In this document: in pieces, positions 6,877-14,175 of the stretch | Position numbering within the stretch: the stretch's first letter is position 1 | Layout: the number at the start of each line of letters is the position of its first letter | NCBI GenBank assembly: GCA_038232515.1 | Contig: JBBSHS010000033.1 | Location: 1-25,847, forward strand | Direction: 5' to 3' | Source: JBBSHS01 sp038232515 | GTDB lineage: Bacteria > Actinomycetota > Acidimicrobiia > Acidimicrobiales > JAUJNH01 | DNA length: 25,847 nt | Notes under the pieces: model-generated | What the model saw: only the letters and a program-made list of their open reading frames with translations | Databases searched by the model: none | Told to the model about the DNA's origin: nothing | Program-made: the position numbers and the translations under genes

Positions 6877-7521
6877 ATGCCCGTCGGCGCCCCTCAGTAC
6901 CCCGTCAACCTGGTCGTGGCCGGACGGCGCTGCCTGGTCGTGGGGGGCGGGGCGGTGGCGGCCCGTAAGGTCGAGGGGCTCCTGGCCGCCGACGCCTCCG
7001 TGCACGTGGTCGCCACCCGTCTGGGGGCTCGTGTCGCTGAACTGGCGGAGGCCGGTGCCGTCACCGTCGAGGAGAGGCCATGGGAGAGGGCCGACCTTGA
7101 CCGGGCCTGGCTGGCCGTCGCCGCCACCGACGACCCGTCGGTCAACCGGGCCGTGTTCGAAGAGGGCGAGGCCCGGCGGGTGTGGGTGAACGCCGCCGAC
7201 GAACCTTCGTCCTGCTCCTACACGCTGCCCTCGGTCGTGCGCCAGGGGCCGCTGCTGGTCACCGTGGCCACCGGGGGCCGGAGCCCGGCGCTGGCCACCT
7301 GGTTGCGCGGCCACGTCGAGGCCGAGCTGGGCGAGGAGTACGCGGTGCTGGCCGAGCTGCTCTCGGCCGAACGGGATGCGATTCGGTCCCGCGGTGGTTC
7401 CACTGAGGGTCTCGATTGGATCGCGGCCATCGAGTCGGGGATGCTGGAGATGATTCGCGAGGGTTCCATCGACCTAGCCAGGGAGCGCCTGCAGGCGTGT
7501 CTGTCGTCGTCATCGGACTGA
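6877..7521 (+). CDS. Precorrin-2 dehydrogenase / sirohydrochlorin ferrochelatase (CysG N-terminal type)
   Basis: The 214-residue protein oxidises precorrin-2 with NAD+ to sirohydrochlorin and may insert Fe2+ to give siroheme. Evidence: a Rossmann motif VVGGGAVAARKVEGLL (21-36), VNAADEP with D108 at the catalytic aspartate position, and TGGRSPALATWLR with S136 at the position of CysG Ser128. It corresponds to the CysG/Met8p bifunctional part without a methyltransferase; that activity is supplied by the CobA domain encoded at 9746-11233. The gene sits between rex and hemA, and its 3' end overlaps hemA by 25 nt, implying coupled expression. Confidence 0.9.
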   Translation: MPVGAPQYPVNLVVAGRRCLVVGGGAVAARKVEGLLAADASVHVVATRLGARVAELAEAGAVTVEERPWERADLDRAWLAVAATDDPSVNRAVFEEGEARRVWVNAADEPSSCSYTLPSVVRQGPLLVTVATGGRSPALATWLRGHVEAELGEEYAVLAELLSAERDAIRSRGGSTEGLDWIAAIESGMLEMIREGSIDLARERLQACLSSSSD

Positions 7522-8750
7522 ACCACCGCACCGTCCCGCTGGCGGTGTTGGAACGGATGACGTTCAGCCCGTCGCGCCTGCCCAAGGCCCTGGACGACCT
7601 GGCCGGTCGCGAGCACGTGGGCGAGGCCGTCGTCCTGTCCACCTGCGAGCGCACCGAGGTCTACGTGGTGGCCGAGCGCTTCCACGGGGTACTGCAGTCG
7701 GTGCGGAACTTCCTGGCCGAGCAGTCCTTCACCGCCCCGGAGGACTTCGGCGACCACCTGTACGCCTACTACGAGGACAACGCCGTCGGCCACCTGTTCA
7801 AGGTGGCCTGCGGGCTCGACTCGGCCGTGCTGGGCGAGGGCGAGATCCTGGGCCAGGTGCGGGGCGCGGCAGAGGCGGCCCGCGTGTCCGGGTCGGCTGG
7901 TCCGGTCCTCCTCGGCCTGTTCCGCCAGGCGGTGGAGGTCGGGAAGCGGGCCCGCTCGGACACGGCCATCGCCCGTGGCGTCACCTCGGTGTCCCAGGCG
8001 GCGGTGGCCATGGCCACCCAACGCCTCGGAACTCTCGACGGCAGCCGGGTCCTGGTGGTGGGGGCGGGCGAGACGGGCGAGGGCATCGTGGTCGCCCTCA
8101 GCGGTCGGGCCGAGGTGCTGGTGGCCAACCGGACACTGCGCAAGGCGGCCGAGGTTGCCCACCGGGTCGGCGGCACGCCCCTCGAGCTGTCCGCCGTTCC
8201 CGCCGCCTTGGCGTCGGTCGACGTCCTGCTCACCTCCACGTCGGCGCCCGGCACGGTGCTCGACGCCGATGACCTGGTCGCCGTGATGAGTGACCGGGAC
8301 GGCCGCCCTCTGCTCGTGGTCGACGTGGCCCTGCCCCGCGATGTCGAGCCGGCGGCAGCCGACATCGAAGGCGTGACCCTTCTGGACATGGATGACATCC
8401 GGGCTTTTGCCGAGGCCGGTCGGGCCGACCGGCTCCGGGAGGTCGACCGGGTCATGGCCATCGTCGAGGATGAGGTTGCCCGCTACGGAGCCACGGTGGC
8501 CGAGCGCCAGGTGGCACCGCTGGTGGCCGCACTACGCCAGAGGGCCGAGCGCGTCCGTCAGGGCGAGCTGCAACGCTTCGGGGGCCGGCTCGACGGCCTC
8601 GATCCGAAGCAGCGTGAGGCGGTTGACGCCGTCACCAGAGGCATCCTGGCCAAGCTGCTCCACGAGCCGACCGTCCGACTGAAGGACGAGGCCGGCACCC
8701 CCAAGGGCGAGCGCCTGGCCGACGCCGTGAGGACTCTGTTCGGCCTGTAG
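7497..8750 (+). CDS. hemA: Glutamyl-tRNA reductase
   Basis: This 417-residue enzyme reduces glutamyl-tRNA(Glu) with NADPH to glutamate-1-semialdehyde, the committed step of the C5 heme pathway. It starts VVVIGLNHRTVPLAVLERM. The nucleophile is C50 in VLSTCERTEVY, and the family signature DSAVLGEGEILGQV covers residues 108-121. A Rossmann domain (VVGAGETGEGI) and a C-terminal helical dimerisation region follow. The frame extends upstream, but GTG 7497 gives the standard N-terminus; GGGAG at 7481-7485 lies 11 nt before it. The start is inside the preceding gene (25-nt overlap). It needs HemL, encoded at 12797-14086, as partner enzyme. Confidence 0.95.
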   Translation: MSVVVIGLNHRTVPLAVLERMTFSPSRLPKALDDLAGREHVGEAVVLSTCERTEVYVVAERFHGVLQSVRNFLAEQSFTAPEDFGDHLYAYYEDNAVGHLFKVACGLDSAVLGEGEILGQVRGAAEAARVSGSAGPVLLGLFRQAVEVGKRARSDTAIARGVTSVSQAAVAMATQRLGTLDGSRVLVVGAGETGEGIVVALSGRAEVLVANRTLRKAAEVAHRVGGTPLELSAVPAALASVDVLLTSTSAPGTVLDADDLVAVMSDRDGRPLLVVDVALPRDVEPAAADIEGVTLLDMDDIRAFAEAGRADRLREVDRVMAIVEDEVARYGATVAERQVAPLVAALRQRAERVRQGELQRFGGRLDGLDPKQREAVDAVTRGILAKLLHEPTVRLKDEAGTPKGERLADAVRTLFGL

Positions 8751-8804
8751 CCCCTCACGCCCGCCGGTCCTGGATCTCTCGGTGCGCGTCGATCCCGAGT
8801 CGGG

Positions 8805-8810
8805 CAGGAT
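8805..8810 (+). promoter_or_regulatory. Possible -10 element of hemC
   Basis: CAGGAT, a one-base departure from TANNNT, ends exactly 7 nt before GTG 8818, the spacing seen for other genes here. It may give hemC its own leaderless transcript besides readthrough from hemA. Confidence 0.3.
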
Positions 8811-8817
8811 CGTGGGC

Positions 8818-9714
8818 GTGTCCCGACGCCTGCGCATCGCCACCCGGTCGAGCCCTCTGGCCCGGTGGCAGGCCCAGCGGGTGACCACGTTGCTGCCCGT
8901 GGGCACCGAACTCGTGTTGGTCGACACGCTGGGGGACCGGATGTCGGACCGGCCCCTGCACCAGATCGGCGGCCAGGGCGTCTTCGTGAAGGAGGTGCAG
9001 GCGGCGGTCCTGCGGGGCGAGGCCGACATCGCCGTGCACTCGGCCAAGGACCTGCCCTCGGGCCCGTCGCCCGATGGGCTCGTGCTGGCCTGCGTGCCGG
9101 AGAGGGAAGCGCCGTGGGATGCCCTGGTGGGATCCACCCTCGACGACCTCGCCCCTGGCGCCACGGTGGCCACCGGCTCGGTGCGGCGACGGGCTCAGCT
9201 CGGCCATGCCCGGCCCGATCTCGTCTTCGCCGAGCTGCGGGGCAACATGGCCACCCGTCTGGCCAAGGTGCCCCCGGACGGGGCCGTGGTGGTGGCACTG
9301 GCGGCTCTGCGCCGCCTGGGCCGGGCCGGACAGGTGGCGCAGGTATTGGACGCCACCGTGATGCTCCCCCAGGTGGGCCAAGGTGCGCTGGCCGTGGAAT
9401 GCCGGGTGGATGACGAGGAGGCACGGGCGCGGCTGGCGCCGCTGGAGGACGGCGCCGCCCGCCGGGCAGTGGACGCCGAGCGGGCGTTCCTGGCCGAGCT
9501 GGGGAGCGGTTGCGATCTGCCGGTGGCCAGCCTGGCCACTCTCGAGCCGGGCGGAGATGTCTCCGTGGCCGGGCTGGTGGCCAGCCTGGACGGCACCACG
9601 GTCGTCCGGGCCTGCGGCCGTGGGCCCGACGGCGTAGCCGTGGGTCGCCGGCTGGCCCACCATCTGCTCGACGAGCGGGGGGCCCGGTCACTGCTGGATC
9701 GGGCGCCGGGTTGA
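8818..9714 (+). CDS. hemC: Hydroxymethylbilane synthase (porphobilinogen deaminase)
   Basis: The 298-residue enzyme joins four porphobilinogens into hydroxymethylbilane. Visible features are RIATRSSPLARWQAQ near the N-terminus, HSAKDLPSG with the catalytic aspartate D78, the RRRAQL polypyrrole-binding arginines (about 123-128) and GSGCDLPVA with C232, which carries the dipyrromethane cofactor. An in-frame GTG at 8782 would add 12 residues. I prefer 8818 because it gives the family's usual N-terminus and has a -10-like hexamer 7 nt upstream. It lies 67 nt after hemA and 31 nt before the cobA-hemD fusion. Confidence 0.93.
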   Translation: MSRRLRIATRSSPLARWQAQRVTTLLPVGTELVLVDTLGDRMSDRPLHQIGGQGVFVKEVQAAVLRGEADIAVHSAKDLPSGPSPDGLVLACVPEREAPWDALVGSTLDDLAPGATVATGSVRRRAQLGHARPDLVFAELRGNMATRLAKVPPDGAVVVALAALRRLGRAGQVAQVLDATVMLPQVGQGALAVECRVDDEEARARLAPLEDGAARRAVDAERAFLAELGSGCDLPVASLATLEPGGDVSVAGLVASLDGTTVVRACGRGPDGVAVGRRLAHHLLDERGARSLLDRAPG

Positions 9715-9745
9715 GCCGGCCGACGGGGGCCGGTCCGGCTTCACC

Positions 9746-11233
9746 GTGGTGGCCGTGACGGTCTACCTGGTGGGTGCCGGCCCGGGCGATCCCGGGCTGT
9801 TGACGGTGCGGGCGGCCGAGGTGCTCGGCCACGCCGACGTCGTCGTACACGACCGGCTGGCCGAGATCTCCCTGCTGGACATGGCCCCCGTCGGGGCCGA
9901 CCGCGTCGACGTCGGCAAGGCGCCGGGGGGGCCGGTCGACCAGGATGCCATCAACCGGCTGCTGGTGGAGAACGGACGGGCCGGGCGGGAGGTGGTCCGC
10001 CTCAAGGGCGGCGACCCCTTCGTCTTCGGCCGGGGCGGCGAGGAGGCCCAGGCACTGCTGGCCGCCGGCGTGGCCTTCGAAGTGGTGCCCGGCATCACCT
10101 CGGCTGTGGCTGTCCCCGCCTATGCCGGCATTCCCGTGACCCATCGAGGTCTGTCCACCTCGTTCACCGTGGTGACCGGCCACAGCCGGGTGGCCGTGGA
10201 CACCGAGACCAACTGGGAGGCCCTGGCCCAGGTGGGCGGGACCATCGTCGTGTTGATGGGCGTGGCCCACCGCGCCGACATCGCCGCCCGGCTGGTGGCC
10301 GGTGGGCTGCCGCCCACGACCCCGGTCGCCGCCGTGCACTGGGGGACGCGTCCCGCTCAGCGCAGCGTACGGACCACACTGGCCGGACTGGGCCAGGTCG
10401 AGCTTCAGCCGCCCAGCACGATCGTGGTCGGCGACGTGGCCGGCCTGGACCTCTCGTGGTTCGAGGACCGGCCCCTGTTCGGCCGTACCATCGTCGTGAC
10501 CCGGGCCCGGGAGCAGGCGTCGGGCCTGGCCGAGCGGCTGCGTCGATCGGGAGCGGCCGTGGTGGAGGTCCCGACCGTGGCGCTGATCGATCCCGCGGAT
10601 GGCGGGACGGCGCTGGGGGAGGCTGCCGCCGGCCTGGCGGAATTCGACTGGGTCGTCTTCGCGTCGACCAACGCCGTCGAGCGGCTGTGGGCCCATGTCA
10701 ATGACGCCCGGGCTTTCGGTTCGTGCCGCCTGGCTGCCGTGGGTGCGGCCACCGCCGACGCACTGGCGGCCCATGGCTTGCGGCCTGATCTGGTCCCTTC
10801 GGGCCTGGCCACGGCGGAGGCCCTGGCCGCCGCTTTGCCATCGGGGAATGGCCGTGTGCTCCTGCCCCAGGCCGACCGGGCGCAGCCGACCCTGGCCGAG
10901 GGCCTGGCTGGCAAAGGCTGGCAGGTGGACGTGGTCGAGGCCTACAGGACGGTGACGGCCGCGCCCGTGCCCGCCAAGCTGACGGCGGCGGCGGATGCCG
11001 ACGCCATCACCTTCACCTCGGGCAGCACCGTCACCGGCTACCTGGCCGTGGCCGGCAACCCGCCGGCCGTCCCACCGGTCGTGGTCACCATCGGTCCGAG
11101 GACGACTGCGGCGGCCCGGGAGGCAGGCCTCACCGTGACGGCCGAGGCGGCCGAGGCCACTATCGAGGCGCTGGCGGAGGCGGTGGCCAAGGCCGTGGGC
11201 CGCCCCCCACGACACGATGGCGGCGAGCGGTAG
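9746..11233 (+). CDS. cobA-hemD: Fused uroporphyrinogen-III C-methyltransferase / uroporphyrinogen-III synthase
   Basis: The 495-residue protein has two enzymes. Residues about 4-240 are a SUMT/CobA domain (GAGPGDPGLL at 10-19, RLKGGDPFVFGRGGEE, VPGITSAVAVPAYAGIPVTHRG) that methylates uroporphyrinogen III to precorrin-2. Residues about 245-495 are a HemD-type synthase (GRTIVVTRAREQASGLAERL, FASTNAVE, LLPQADRAQPTLAEGL, AITFTSGSTV) that cyclises hydroxymethylbilane. The same fusion is known from Streptomyces. It stands at the branch point, with the precorrin-2 dehydrogenase of this cluster taking the siroheme side. GTG codons at 9746, 9749 and 9755 are all possible starts. Confidence 0.93.
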   Translation: MVAVTVYLVGAGPGDPGLLTVRAAEVLGHADVVVHDRLAEISLLDMAPVGADRVDVGKAPGGPVDQDAINRLLVENGRAGREVVRLKGGDPFVFGRGGEEAQALLAAGVAFEVVPGITSAVAVPAYAGIPVTHRGLSTSFTVVTGHSRVAVDTETNWEALAQVGGTIVVLMGVAHRADIAARLVAGGLPPTTPVAAVHWGTRPAQRSVRTTLAGLGQVELQPPSTIVVGDVAGLDLSWFEDRPLFGRTIVVTRAREQASGLAERLRRSGAAVVEVPTVALIDPADGGTALGEAAAGLAEFDWVVFASTNAVERLWAHVNDARAFGSCRLAAVGAATADALAAHGLRPDLVPSGLATAEALAAALPSGNGRVLLPQADRAQPTLAEGLAGKGWQVDVVEAYRTVTAAPVPAKLTAAADADAITFTSGSTVTGYLAVAGNPPAVPPVVVTIGPRTTAAAREAGLTVTAEAAEATIEALAEAVAKAVGRPPRHDGGER

Positions 11234-11260
11234 GTACATGGCGTACATGGCGTACATGGC
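11234..11260 (+). repeat. Three tandem copies of a 9-bp unit, GTACATGGC
   Basis: Three exact head-to-tail copies begin on the base after the cobA-hemD stop codon. A degenerate fourth copy, GTGCATGGC, lies at 11273-11281 just before the stop of the convergent gene. Slippage within the intergenic spacer is the simplest origin. Confidence 0.85.
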
Positions 11261-11285
11261 AAGACGGGTCACGTGCATGGCGGGC

Positions 11286-11597
11286 TCAGAAGCGCGTGGC
11301 GGTGAATACGAGCGCTGACACCCCGATGATGCTGGAGAAGAGGGTGAGCGACAGGGCGCGTGTCTGCACGGCCATGGCCAACGAGACCTTCTGGGCCACC
11401 ACCAGGCCGATGTGCTCGTCCTGGAGGTCGAAGCGGCGCATGATCCGATCGTCCAGGTCAGCCAGGTCGGACTTCATGGTCACACTGGCCCATCCGCCCG
11501 GAGGCAGGTGCTCCATCAGGATGGCCGCTTCGTCGGCCCCGAGAACGGCTTCCAACCGCAGGTGGAGCTGATGGCGTTGGCGCTCATCGGCGGCCAT
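11286..11597 (-). CDS. Small single-TM protein, probably SOS-regulated, function unknown
   Basis: This 103-residue protein has a charged helical N-terminal part (RLEAVLGADEAAILMEHLPP, then the SDLADLDDRIMRRF coil, residues 14-56) and one C-terminal transmembrane segment (about 83-101, LSLTLFSSIIGVSALVF). Short proteins with an 'LMEHLPP.GW' element recur in Actinobacteria as hypotheticals; no function is known to me. ATG 11597 is chosen because GGGAGG lies 5 nt upstream. Its promoter (11663-11691) contains a near-perfect LexA box, so induction by DNA damage is likely. By analogy with SidA, DivS and YneA (small membrane proteins made under SOS that stop division), a division-control role is possible; this is inference only. 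Confidence 0.75.
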   Translation of the reverse strand: MAADERQRHQLHLRLEAVLGADEAAILMEHLPPGGWASVTMKSDLADLDDRIMRRFDLQDEHIGLVVAQKVSLAMAVQTRALSLTLFSSIIGVSALVFTATRF

Positions 11598-11662
11598 GAT
11601 CCTCCCTTGGAACAGACCTTGCAAGCAGGAAGGGGAGCGCCGCACGTTCCCGAGATGCCGAC

Positions 11663-11691
11663 ACTCTATCGAACGGGTGTTCGTACGTCAA
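11663..11691 (-). promoter_or_regulatory. Sigma-70-type promoter of the small membrane protein gene
   Basis: On the minus strand TTGACG (11686-11691) and TAGAGT (11663-11668) are separated by exactly 17 bp, the best -35/-10 pair in the window. The predicted start near 11656 gives a leader of about 59 nt containing the GGGAGG ribosome binding site. The spacer is occupied by the LexA box. Confidence 0.7.
11669..11684. promoter_or_regulatory. LexA (SOS) box
   Basis: TCGAACGGGTGTTCGT matches the actinobacterial/mycobacterial LexA consensus TCGAAC-N4-GTTCGA at 11 of 12 defined positions; only the last base differs. It lies between the -35 and -10 of the minus-strand promoter, where bound repressor would block polymerase. 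The hemB -10 hexamer is 38 bp away, so hemB is less likely to be the target. Confidence 0.7.
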
Positions 11692-11721
11692 GGGACAATC
11701 CGGGAGTAGGCCGGCGGGCTC

Positions 11722-11727
11722 TACGAT
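11722..11727 (+). promoter_or_regulatory. -10 element of hemB, leaderless type
   Basis: TACGAT fits TANNNT and ends 6 nt before ATG 11734, with no Shine-Dalgarno sequence between. Confidence 0.5.
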
Positions 11728-11733
11728 CGGTGG

Positions 11734-12717
11734 ATGGCCTTTCCCGCTCGCCGGATGCGGCGGTTGCGGCGAACGCCGACGTTGCGCCGGCTGGTGGCCG
11801 AGACCCGCCTGACGGTCGACGACCTCGTCGCTCCCATGTTCGTGCGCCAGGCAGGCGGGGAGCCCCGGCCCATTCCCAGCCTGCCCGGAGTCGTGCAGCA
11901 CAGCCGCGACAGCCTGGTCAAGGAGGCCGACAGACTGGCGAACCTCGGCGTGCCGGCACTGATGCTGTTCGGCGTGCCCGAACGCAGGGACGCCGAAGGC
12001 AGCCAGGCCTGGGACCCCGAGGGCATTGTGCAGCTGGCCGTGCGAGACCTGAAGCAGGAGCTGGGTCAACGCCTGGTGGTCATGTGCGATCTGTGCCTGG
12101 ACGAGTACACTGATCACGGCCACTGCGGCGTGCTCGACGACAAGGGTCAGCCCGACAACGACCCGACCATCGAGCTCTACGGCCGGGTGGCGGTGGCCCA
12201 GGCCGAGGCCGGCGCCGATGTCGTGGCCCCCAGCGGGATGATGGACGGCCAGGTGGCCGCCATCAGATCGGCATTGGACGCGTCCGGTCATGACGACGTC
12301 TGCATCCTGGCCTACGCGGCCAAGTACGCCAGCGCTCTGTACGGGCCGTTCCGTGACGCGGTCGACGTCACCATCGCCGCCGGAGGTGACCGCAGGGGCT
12401 ACCAGCAGGATCCCCGCAACCGCCGGGAGGCGATGGCCGAGGTGTTGGCCGACGTGGAAGAGGGCGCCGACATGGTGATGGTCAAGCCCGCCCTCGCCTA
12501 CCTCGACGTCGTCGCCGACGTGGCCGCCGCCGTCGACGTGCCGGTGGCCGCCTATCACGTGAGCGGCGAGTACGCCATGTTGAAGGCGGCCGACGAACGG
12601 GGGTGGATCGACGGCCGAGCCGTGGCCCTCGAGGTGACCACCGCCATCAAGCGGGCCGGTGCCGACATGATCCTCACCTACCTGGCCGGCGAACTGGCCG
12701 AGACCCTGGGCGCCTGA
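11734..12717 (+). CDS. hemB: Delta-aminolevulinic acid dehydratase (porphobilinogen synthase)
   Basis: The 327-residue enzyme condenses two 5-aminolevulinate molecules to porphobilinogen. The two active-site lysines are K197 (AYAAKYASALYGPFRDA) and K251 (MVMVKPALAYLD). The metal loop DLCLDEYTDHGHCG (119-132) has cysteines at 121 and 131 plus C118, with aspartate (D123) where the classical zinc motif has its middle cysteine. That is a known variant, so metal identity is uncertain. Length and order are normal. It begins a second heme segment with hemL, after the minus-strand small gene, and has its own leaderless-type promoter. Confidence 0.95.
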   Translation: MAFPARRMRRLRRTPTLRRLVAETRLTVDDLVAPMFVRQAGGEPRPIPSLPGVVQHSRDSLVKEADRLANLGVPALMLFGVPERRDAEGSQAWDPEGIVQLAVRDLKQELGQRLVVMCDLCLDEYTDHGHCGVLDDKGQPDNDPTIELYGRVAVAQAEAGADVVAPSGMMDGQVAAIRSALDASGHDDVCILAYAAKYASALYGPFRDAVDVTIAAGGDRRGYQQDPRNRREAMAEVLADVEEGADMVMVKPALAYLDVVADVAAAVDVPVAAYHVSGEYAMLKAADERGWIDGRAVALEVTTAIKRAGADMILTYLAGELAETLGA

Positions 12718-12796
12718 ACGTCGCCCGTAACCAGATGGGAGCGGAATGTGCCGGGGCCATGGCGCGCCCATCGTCCCCGCCATGAGAGGTTTGCCG

Positions 12797-14086
12797 ATGA
12801 CCACCAACGAGGAGCTGTGGGCCCGGGCCCGGGCGGTGCTGCCGGGCGGGGTCAACTCGCCGGTGCGGAGCTTCCGGTCGGTCGGGGGGGGCACGCCTTA
12901 TTTCGTGGCCCGGGGCCGAGGCCAGTTCGTGTGGGACGTCGAGGGGCGCCGGTACCTCGACTACGTGCAGTCCTACGGTGCGTCGATCCTGGGCCACGCC
13001 CATCCTGCCATCGTCGACGCCGTGCGGGAGGCGGCCGCCCAGGGCACGACCTTCGGGGCCCCGACCGAGCGCGAGGTGCTGCTGGCCGAGGAGATGACCG
13101 GCCGTGTGCCGGGCCTGGAGATGATCAGGATGACCAGCTCGGGCACGGAGGCGGCCATGTCCGCCATCCGCCTGGCCCGGGGGGCCACGGGACGGTCCAA
13201 GATCGTCAAGTTCGCCGGTTGCTACCACGGTCACAGTGACTCACTGCTGGCCGCCGCCGGCAGCGGCGTGGCCAACCAGGGCCTGCCCGGTTCCGCCGGG
13301 GTCCCGCCGGCGGCGGTGGCCGACACCATCGTCGTGCCCTACAACGAGATGCCCGTGGTCGACGAGGAGGTCGCGGTCGTATGCGTCGAGCCGGTGGCCG
13401 CCAACATGGGCCTGGTGGCACCCGCTCCAGGTTTCCTCGAAGGCCTGCGTCGGGCCTGCGACGACGCCGGCGCCCTCCTGCTGTTCGACGAGGTCATCAC
13501 CGGGTTCCGGCTGGCGCGGGGAGGGGCCACCGAACGGTTCGGCGTGCAGCCTGACGTGTGGTGCTTCGGCAAGGTCATCGGCGGCGGCCTGCCGGTAGGG
13601 GCGTTCGGGGCCAGCCGGGCTGTGATGGAGATGCTGGCGCCGCTCGGCCCCGTGTACCAGGGCGGCACGTTGTCGGGCAACCCGTTGGCCACGGCCGCCG
13701 GCCTGGCCGTTCTGGGCCAGCTGGACGACGCCGCCTACACCATGCTCGAGGGCCGGGCCACGGAGCTGGCGCAGCTGCTGCAGATGGTGATCCAGGAGGC
13801 GGGCGTGGCCGTGCAGGTACCCCGGGTGGGCCCGCTGCTGGGCCTGTTCCTGGGCGCCGACGAGCCCGTCACCGACTACGAGGCGGCCAGGCGGTGCGCC
13901 GACTCCGGCCTGTACGCGCGCTTCTTCACGGCCATGCTCGACCGGGGCGTGGCCCTGGCTCCGGGCCCCTACGAGGCCATCTTCCCCAGCCTGGCCCACA
14001 CGCGTGACGACATAGAGAGCACCGTGGACCTGGCCGCGGCCGCCATCCGCCAAGTAACCACCGCCGCCGCTCGGACGTCACCGTGA
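12797..14086 (+). CDS. hemL: Glutamate-1-semialdehyde 2,1-aminomutase
   Basis: This 429-residue PLP enzyme converts the HemA product to 5-aminolevulinate. Motifs: PGGVNSPVRSF (16-26), MTSSGTEAAMSAIRLARG, GCYHGHSD (141-148), LLFDEVITGFR with D231, and CFGKVIGGGLPVGAF with the PLP lysine K259. The frame is open upstream and ATG 12782 is also possible. ATG 12797 is preferred because AGAGG lies 7 nt upstream and the N-terminus then matches the family. This is one of the few genes in the block with a clear Shine-Dalgarno sequence, so it is probably cotranscribed with hemB (79-nt gap). Confidence 0.95.
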   Translation: MTTNEELWARARAVLPGGVNSPVRSFRSVGGGTPYFVARGRGQFVWDVEGRRYLDYVQSYGASILGHAHPAIVDAVREAAAQGTTFGAPTEREVLLAEEMTGRVPGLEMIRMTSSGTEAAMSAIRLARGATGRSKIVKFAGCYHGHSDSLLAAAGSGVANQGLPGSAGVPPAAVADTIVVPYNEMPVVDEEVAVVCVEPVAANMGLVAPAPGFLEGLRRACDDAGALLLFDEVITGFRLARGGATERFGVQPDVWCFGKVIGGGLPVGAFGASRAVMEMLAPLGPVYQGGTLSGNPLATAAGLAVLGQLDDAAYTMLEGRATELAQLLQMVIQEAGVAVQVPRVGPLLGLFLGADEPVTDYEAARRCADSGLYARFFTAMLDRGVALAPGPYEAIFPSLAHTRDDIESTVDLAAAAIRQVTTAAARTSP

Positions 14087-14129
14087 ATCCCCGGCGCTTG
14101 GCACAGTGACAGCTCCAGGCGACGCTTCT

Positions 14130-14171
14130 GCCGGCAAGCCGGCCGGGGGGTGTGGGGGGACTTTGCCCCCC
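14130..14171. terminator. Hairpins between convergent hemL and flavoprotein genes
   Basis: Two GC-rich structures lie in the 89-nt convergent gap: GCCGGC-AA-GCCGGC (14130-14143) and GGGGGG-ACTTTG-CCCCCC (14154-14171), a 6-bp G:C stem with a 6-nt loop. There is no T-tract, as is common in high-GC genomes. The position between two stop codons makes a bidirectional terminator likely. Confidence 0.5.
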
Positions 14172-14175
14172 GCGC

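Noticed and set aside
8558..11278. 906-codon open frame on the minus strand across hemA end, hemC and cobA-hemD
   Set aside because: It is a shadow of genes with clear catalytic motifs in the other strand. Long antisense frames are common at this G/C-ending codon bias, and the peptide is low-complexity.
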